Origin: Microcebus murinus
Taxonomy: Eukaryota > Chordata > Mammalia > Primates > Cheirogaleidae
Length of the DNA: 64,000 nucleotides
Direction: 5' to 3'
NCBI RefSeq assembly: GCF_040939455.1
Contig: NC_134106.1
Location: forward strand, 84,947,001-85,011,000
Below, piece by piece: positions 57,350 to 64,000 of the stretch (the stretch's first letter is position 1; each line of letters opens with the position of its first letter). The translations under genes were made by a program, and so were the position numbers. Under the pieces are notes generated by a model. The model made no database searches. It was not told the origin of the DNA and saw only the letters and a program-made list of their open reading frames with translations.

Positions 57350-59150
57350 GGATACTGTTCCTTCTGCTTTTATTTTCTGAACAGTTTATGTATGATTTGT
57401 AGTTTTATTTTTATTAAATGTTTGGTATAATTTATCAGTGATACATGCCATCAAGAGCCATCAAGATCTAGAGATTATTTTGTGAGAAAGTTAAAAAAAA
57501 TAAAGATTTACTTTCTTTAATGGATATTAAACAATTCATATTTTCTATTTCTTTTCGTGTCCATTTTGATCTAGTTTATTTTTCTAGGAATGTGACCATT
57601 TCATCAGAATTTTAAAATTTATTGGCATAAAATTGTTCATCATGTCACCTTATAACTTTCTAATATCTATGAGATGCATAGTGCTGTACTTTTTCTCTTA
57701 GTGCTAGTGGCTTTTTAGCCTTTTTTTTTTTTTACTAGTCTCATCAGGGATTTATCACTCTTATTAGAGTTTTCAAAGAACTAACTTAGCTTTGTTAATT
57801 CTTTTTGTATGTATGTTTGTTTTCTATTTTATTAATTTATGCTTGTATGGTTAACATTTGATTTTTTCTGCTTTTTAAAAGTATTTTGTTATTATTTTCC
57901 AAATTTTGAGATGGATACTTAGCTCATTTATTTGCAGCTTCTTTCCTCATACTGATTAAAGTTATAATCTCCTTGTAAGTGTGGTTTTGCTGCATCTCAC
58001 ACATGGTTACACATCATTTCCAAATTATTGTTTAGTTCACAATATTTCCTGTATCTCAGTATGATTTCTTCTTTCATATACAGGTTACTTAGAATATACT
58101 CCCATATATTATTTTCCAAATACATGGGAGTTTTCAGTTGTCATTTTGCTATTCATTTCTAACTTGCACTGAAGTCAGTTATACACTTTATTATTTCAAT
58201 CCTTCCTATTTCTGAGATATCCTTTATGGGTCTATAAATGATTAATTTTTGTAAATTTTATGTTTATATTAAAAAAGAATATGTGTTTCTCAATGAAGGA
58301 CTGTAGTGTTCCATAAATACCAATGAACCTAAGTTTCTTAATTACAAAGTTCAAATTCTCTGTATGTGCAAAATCTCATAGTGATTATTTCATCAATTTC
58401 TGTGATAGATTATTGAGAAATTATTGAGCGCTTATATCTTTGTCTATTTATATTTTTACATTTGTCAGTTTATGCTTTATATTTTGGAGGCTATATTATT
58501 TGATGCATAGAGATTTATAATCATTTTATCTCCCTATATAATAGAACACTTATCATTATGAAGTATACCTTTTACCAAAAACCTGATATTCCTATATGTA
58601 TTTTTGTTCTTTGAGTAACTGTCACATACTGTATTCTTTTATACGTCATGTTTGTGTAACTTTATAATTCAAATATATCAATCATAGCAAACATCTAGAG
58701 GCTTTTAAAAAAATCGTGGCTGTTTTTTTCTTTAAATTGTAGCATTTAGTCCATTTTCGATTAATGTAATTGCTGATAAAGTACATGTAAATTTACTATT
58801 TTGCTACAAGTTTTTTATTTGTCCTACTGGTTCAAGTTCTTTTTTTCTCCTTTCTTGCTTATATGTGCTTTATTTTTAAAATAAACTTCTTTTTGTTTAT
58901 TATTATTTTAGCTATTATTCAAGATAACAACCTGCATCCTTGAATTATCAAACTCAATGCTACTTTGTACTCTTGGAAAAGTGGGTAATTAGAACTCTTT
59001 ATGTATCCTGCTTCTAAGCTTTATCTATACTTGCAGTGTATTTTATTATTAATTCTCTGTTTTAAGCTTTCTCTACATTATTATTTTAAATAACTAATAT
59101 ATATATATATATTCACAAGTTCATTTCTTCTAAGATTTTACTTAAGTGTT
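57350..59150 (-). mobile_element. Antisense L1 ORF2 (long, decayed)
   Basis: The plus strand follows antisense L1 ORF2 in order: TTTATTAAATGTTTGGTATAATTTATCAGTGA, GAATGTGACCATTTCATC, AAATTTATTGGCATAAAATTGTTCAT, TTTTCTATTTTATTAATTTATGC, TTTGCTGCATCTCACACATG and TTTGATGCATAGAGATTTATAA. About 1.8 kb, no open frame. Confidence 0.78.
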
Positions 59151-59234
59151 CATTAATAAATAAGGCATATCAATCATCTAAGAACAGCATTTTCCATGAT
59201 CTCTGATTTGTCATTCTTTTCATTGCTGTTTATT

Positions 59235-59407
59235 TTTATTTTTGTTTTCTTTTTTATTCTCTTGGCTTTTTATTTTGATGTAATTTTAGACCTACAGGAT
59301 AGTTGCAAGAAGAGTTCAAATGATTCCCATATCCTTTATGTAGATTTCTCAAATATCCACATTTCACATTTGCTTTAGTTTGTGCAAGCTCCCTCCCTCC
59401 CTCCCTC

Positions 59408-59456
<49 letters not shown>

Positions 59457-60100
59457 ACGGGGGCGTGTGCACACACGCACATGTGCACCTCATTATCATC
59501 TGAATTGTTTATGAGTCAGTTTGTTATCCATTTACTTCTAAATAATTCAGTGTATCCTTAAAACAAAAAATATTATCTTAAAAAACACCGCTACAGTTAC
59601 TAAAAATCAGGGAAGTGACACGGATGCAATCCTATTACCTACACTATCGTCCTGTTCAGATTTCTCCAATCCCGGAAATGGTCTTCGCAGCACAAAGAAG
59701 GTCCTGGGCCATGTGTTACAGGCAGGCCATCGTGTCTCCTCAGCGCTCATGACATCCTTGAACATGGACAAGTTCTTGAGTATCTGTGTACATTTCATGA
59801 CACTGACCATCTTTAAGAAAAGGGGCCAGTTATTATGCAGAATATCTTCAATTTCAATGCATGGCTGTTTCCTCATGATTGGATTCAGCGTGTGCCCCTC
59901 AGGCAGGAGTTCCACAGAGGGGGTGCTGTGCCTTCTCTTCTCCCTCCCTCAGGAGACACCAGGAACCCTTGTGCCCATCCTGAGGACGGTGACTGTAACC
60001 ACTTGACTGTACTGCTGTCTGTGAGGTTGCTCCACTGGACAGCTGCTATTTCTCCATTGATAATTAGTAAGTATCTTGGGTGAGATTCCCAAGACTGTGC
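59235..60100 (-). mobile_element. Antisense L1M-type 3' UTR
   Basis: It starts TTATTTTGATGTAATTTTAGACCTACAGGATAGTTGC, the antisense of an old L1 tail. It shares ordered segments with 7085-7880 and continues CATTTCATGACACTGACCATCTTTAAG, GGGCCAGTTATTATGCAGAATATC, TCCTCATGATTGGATTCAG and GGCAGGAGTTCCACAG. A CCCT/CA microsatellite has expanded in it. Overlapping short frames are not genes. Confidence 0.65.
59388..59452 (+). repeat. (CCCT)n then (CA)n microsatellite
   Basis: CTCCCTCCCTCCCTCCCT at 59,391-59,408 is followed by (CA)n to about 59,452. Confidence 0.95.
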
Positions 60101-60129
60101 AAACATCTGATTAATCGGAGAGAGAGCTG

Positions 60130-60335
60130 TCTCCACAGAAATAACAGAAGCCCGAAGACAGTGGGATACATCCCTAGTGCAGAGAGAAATGAATAGCTGC
60201 CAACCTAGAATTCTTTAAAGTGAAAATATACTTGAAGAATGGAAATGGAAAATGAAATAAAATCATTTTTTTAGAAAAAACACAATCTGAGAGAATCGTC
60301 CACCAGAAGAGCCTCACTCCACTCTGGTTTCCGTG
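60130..60335 (+). mobile_element. Old L1M-type terminal fragment, sense
   Basis: CCAACCTAGAATTCTTTAAAGTGAAAATATACTTGAAGAATGGAAATGG..AAATAAAATCATTTTTTTAGAAAAAACACAATCTGAGAGAATCGTC follows an old-L1 3' UTR segment. Its orientation is opposite to the piece before it. Confidence 0.5.
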
Positions 60336-61504
60336 GACAGCACTGTGTATGCATCCCATCTCCTGGCTGCTGTCACTTTGCTGCCACTGGCATGCCTGCC
60401 AGCCTGACCTCTGACCCTTGACCTTTTCCTAGTCTTTTATGCTTTCACATGTCCTAGGTCCCCTGATTGCATGATGTTCTCCTCCTTGGCTTTCCTGCCC
60501 AGGCTTGCCCTGGCCTCCCTAACCCCGCTCTATGCCACAGCTGTCATGCTTGGACACAAGAAAGTGACATGTGAAATCTGATACAGAGATCTTGATAATT
60601 AAGCAGAGAATTTCATCGTTAGACTCTGTTAATGTATGAACTGTCACAGGCAGAACTTTGGTCTTCAGACCTTATTTCCAAAGAGCCGTCTCAATCTTTC
60701 TTTAATAAATGTGTTATTGTTGGAGGATCCAGATGGTTGCTGATTTAATTCAATTGCTAAGCAAGAAAAAAAAAGTCTAGTCTACTCACATCTCAAACAA
60801 AGAAATCTCAATCTGAGAATCAGGCTTACCCTGCTTAAAATATTATAAACACTTTGATGGGTATGAGATCAGTGCATCTGAAAATCACCTAAGAGGGGCA
60901 GTTTTGCAGGACACATGGCTAATGTGGAGCATCAGAGGCTTCTCAGTTCCCTTTGGCAGTAATTTCATACTTAACTGCAGCCATGCATGGGGAAAACTGT
61001 CACGCATGGTATGGCCATTAGTCTGGGGCTGGTTCAAAAAGGCCTGGGGACAGGTGCTGCCTACTTGTGTGACTTTACTTCTCTAGCTAACATAGTGACT
61101 GGAGCAGATGATTACTACAAACCCTTCCCATCCTAAAATGCTGTGGTTCTAATATTTTCACCGTTCAATTAATAATGTACCAGTATCTTACTTATATACA
61201 TAATCCAAAATTTTTATAGACATAGCAATTTCCCTTTTGAAGTGAGAAATAGAAAAGCAGCTACTTTGCAATGACCTTGATGACCTTGGTTATTAAAATA
61301 ACTTGCTCACTCTTGCATGCACACCAACGTTTTGCGAGCCAGAGGACGATGTGTGGGGAAGATGAAATGACAACCCCTAAGCCAAAATGGAATATCATTT
61401 TAGTTCATTATTTGGCATGAAAACTCATTCCTCAGACTTCAGAGTCATGAGAGATATTAAAAATGTCAAGCGAGAAATGACAGGATAAAATGCAGATTGA
61501 TTTA
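60336..61504. other. Mostly unique sequence, no gene
   Basis: Short frames only, such as 60 codons at 60,904. No repeat assigned. Confidence 0.5.
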
Positions 61505-61670
61505 GGTTTTCAAAATTGATTAGCAGTTTGGGGCCATGAGAGCAATTTGTGTGGTGTTTTCACTCTACTAGTTGCTAAAATTGATTAGCACTTTTGAGGA
61601 AGGTATAGCAAATTGCTATGCTAATCAAGGTAAATTAAATCATGAAATGACTTGATTACTAGACTCTGCA
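61505..61670. promoter_or_regulatory. Clustered TTGATTAGCA motif, candidate enhancer
   Basis: AAAATTGATTAGCA occurs exactly at 61,512-61,525 and 61,577-61,590, and its core is inverted as TGCTAATCAA at 61,619-61,628. Nearby are TAAATTAAATCATG and TTGATTACTAG. These are homeodomain/ONECUT-like cores (ATTGATT, TAAT). No repeat family or frame explains them. Function is inferred only from the clustering. Confidence 0.35.
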
Positions 61671-63595
61671 CTCTCAGCGAAGCTTCACCAAAACCAGTCT
61701 GGGAAACAGTTTTTCATTACGGCAGCAGATAAACTTTAGTCTTTTCCCTTCTTTCCTCTTGATTTGGGGATCTGGTTAGTGAGAAAAAATCATTCATGCT
61801 TTTTCACTTTGACTATTTCTCAGTCTTTCAGAAAAAAGAAAAAGCTACTATTTGAGAAGATGCAAGTATCTGTACTATTCTTTATTGCAAACAAATAAAT
61901 ATTTGCATTTTACCAGTTTGGTACCAAATTGCTTTCACCTGGTGAAAGATTTTAGCTGTGACCCCATCTGCCTGGGGGGCTAGCAATATAACCTGTGGGT
62001 TACGTCTGGAATGGTAAGAATATCACTTCCTCTTCATACTGAAGTTCTGGTATGTCAAAATGGCTAATGACCTTTTGCGGTTGGCCTCAACAGGGTTTTG
62101 TTTTAGAAAGATTGCATTCTTTGCTCAAGCCTGTACTTTGTCTAATACTTTATTTCCATTTCCTTAGGACATTTGGTACAGTTAATGAAATATTAAACTT
62201 ACATCAGTTACATACAATAAACAATTGGTAACAATGTTGGATCTAATTCTGTCAACAATTCAAATCAAGTTAATAAAAAAAATAGCATGTTTATATTTGA
62301 GTTTAATCTTAGGTTCCACCTGTTATTCCTACTGTTGTAGGACTGTCTGCATGAGAATCAATCATTTGTTATTCACAAGGCTTCTCAAATTTAACTTCCC
62401 TTTCTTCCCTTTCATTCTCTGGGGAATTTGGTTCATTGGGATTGGGGTAGACAAAGTAGAAATCATACTGTCAGTGAACTCCTCCTGTCTGAATGACTTG
62501 CCTCCAAGTCTGACAACTGGTGATTTAGTCTAGTCTCTTCTTTTAACAGATAAAAAACTAATGTTCAAAGAGATAAACTACAAAGAATAGAAAAGGTTGA
62601 TGGTAGATCATCATGAAAACCCCTAACTATAGAGGAGGTCACCTCAGAAGACTTCATGGAGAAGGATACATTTAAAGGTAGGCCTTGAAAGTTGAACAGA
62701 GGCTTTTGAAGTATCTGCTGATTTAAGGAAGAATTTTGGTAGGAGGCAGATACTAAAAACTGAAGAAAAGTATACAAGAGCTTATTATATTAGTAAATAA
62801 ACTTCAGAGAATGGGGACTTCTGGGTAGAGCTGGAGAAGCTAAGAATAAGATAGCAATTGAAGAGAGTGTGTAGTGGAAGATTAGATTCAGGCACTGCAA
62901 AAGTGAGCTAAGGAAGATTAGAAAGAACTCAAGTACCATGGTAAGAAGGTCAGATTTGAAACCTTTGCCAGAGGTATTAACACAGTTTTTAAAATGTGAT
63001 TTATGAAAGTAAAAGGGATTTGTTCTTTATAAATATGTTTCAGATTTGGAGAACAGATAGAAAAGATAGTTTTGGATCAAGATATTCTGACAACACCCTG
63101 AAGATTGTCAATACATGAATTAATTGCCATCCAGGTAGAGAATTTCCCTGCTGGCACACAGGATCAAGTTGTGATGTTTCATGAGCAAATTATGTGAAAC
63201 TACGTGAGGAATGTTTTCACCCACTTCTTATCTGCCAATGTTAGGACCAGACTAGAGGTTTAAGACTAAACATTAGGAAATAAATCAAATTTTCTAGAAT
63301 AGGGGGATTTTTACCATTGCCAGTGTACTTCTAACTGCCTTCCTACTACCTAAAGTATTTGAATAAGAAGTGGAACTTTAATTCCAAAACTTGGGGTCCC
63401 TATGTGTCTAAAACTCTAAGAACCTAAACATTTTGCTAGTACAGTGTCAAAAATTCACAGAGTTTTAAAATCTGGGCTGGAATTTTCACTTTAGATTTTG
63501 AAATTCTGAAGCTACAGGCTTGTCAATGGTTTGATTACAAAGCTGAGGAGGAGATTCTGAATTACTCAGTATTAACTTGGGGGTACTTTCACCAT
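61671..63595. other. No gene recognised; palindromic motifs near 61.9 kb
   Basis: TTTGGTACCAAA (61,917-61,928) is a perfect palindrome, and CTTTCACC.GGTGAAAG (61,932-61,948) is an inverted repeat with a one-base centre. The plus frame at 62,225-62,533 (102 codons) is hydrophobic in its middle but has no family match. The segment at 62,640-62,760 resembles an old dispersed repeat. Confidence 0.45.
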
Positions 63596-63599
63596 GGAA

Positions 63600-63775
63600 C
63601 AGAACACTGGCATCAGAGTCAGAAGGCCTTGATTCAAATCGTTGCACTGAAACCCATAGTGTGACCTTGAGAAAGTCACTTTATCACTCTGAGCCTCTGT
63701 TTACTCATCTATTAAATAAGAACAATAGCATCTCTGTTCATCTTGCTGAGTTTTGAGTGATAAAACTAGGTAAAA
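63600..63775 (+). mobile_element. MIR, sense
   Basis: ACTGGCATCAGAGTCAGAAGGCCTTGATTCAAATCGTTG..TAGTGTGACCTTGAGAAAGTCACTTTATC..CTGAGCCTCTGTTTACTCATCTATTAAATAAG is a nearly complete MIR with its tRNA-like head and core. Confidence 0.85.
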
Positions 63776-64000
63776 ATACATTATAAACCACTGCTTCTAT
63801 TAATATGACTGTTAATTGGCTGCATATTTCCAAGTTAGCTTTGCAAGGTAGTTACATGGAACAGGTATATTATGTTACTAAGGTGAGTCACAGAGAAGTC
63901 ATCTGCTACTTGCTTAATTTACACAATCATGGGGCTTCCATAATGACACAATTAGTGGAGACTGAGTCATCACAGAAAAGAAGTGTGGTTCCATAGCTCT

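Overview
This window is mammalian nuclear DNA, most likely from a strepsirrhine primate (lemur, loris or galago). The evidence is an Alu-type left monomer, many L1 fragments of different ages, MIR and L2 relics, MaLR (MST/MLT1) LTRs, hAT and Tigger DNA-transposon fossils, and two copies of an L1 3' UTR whose G-rich block and tail resemble strepsirrhine L1s as I remember them. A lorisiform is my weak preference. I find no host protein-coding gene: all open frames are short, and most lie in repeats or GC-rich DNA with no recognisable product. The window reads as an AT-rich, L1-rich, Alu-poor gene desert.

Layout. 1-3075: a young L1 tail, then an old L1 ORF2 split by an Alu-monomer/LTR-like insert. 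3.2-3.9 kb: a Tigger-like element and microsatellites. 3.9-9.6 kb: antisense L1 pieces, a hAT-like relic and L2-like tails. 10.3-10.9 kb: a class I LTR. 11-17 kb: mostly unassigned sequence. 17,170-24,544: a class I endogenous retrovirus with two LTRs and a matching CTTC target duplication, decayed pol and env remnants, and two later insertions (a truncated antisense L1 and a U6-L1 chimeric retrocopy with its own duplication). 27.4-33.7 kb: a large antisense L1 block broken by an MST/MLT1 LTR and a well-preserved solo LTR, followed by a sense L1 tail. 35.1-35.6 kb: an MLT1-like LTR. 40.7-43.1 kb: irregular repeat units, an L1 fragment and a decayed hAT transposase. 43.4-47.4 kb: the GC-richest part, with a CpG-island-like block carrying a strong splice-donor sequence, and a 405-bp inverted-repeat element. 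47.9-57 kb: MIRs, an unnamed ancient repeat present twice, and a hAT element nested inside an older hAT element. 57.3-60.3 kb: L1 fragments. 60.3-64 kb: mostly unique sequence, including a clustered TTGATTAGCA motif that could be an enhancer, and a terminal MIR.

There is no gene network to describe. What the window records is layered transposition. The best supported events are those with target duplications: the ERV, the U6-L1 chimera, the 18.0-kb L1 and the 53.2-kb hAT. Repeat family names come from remembered consensus features, not from a database search.
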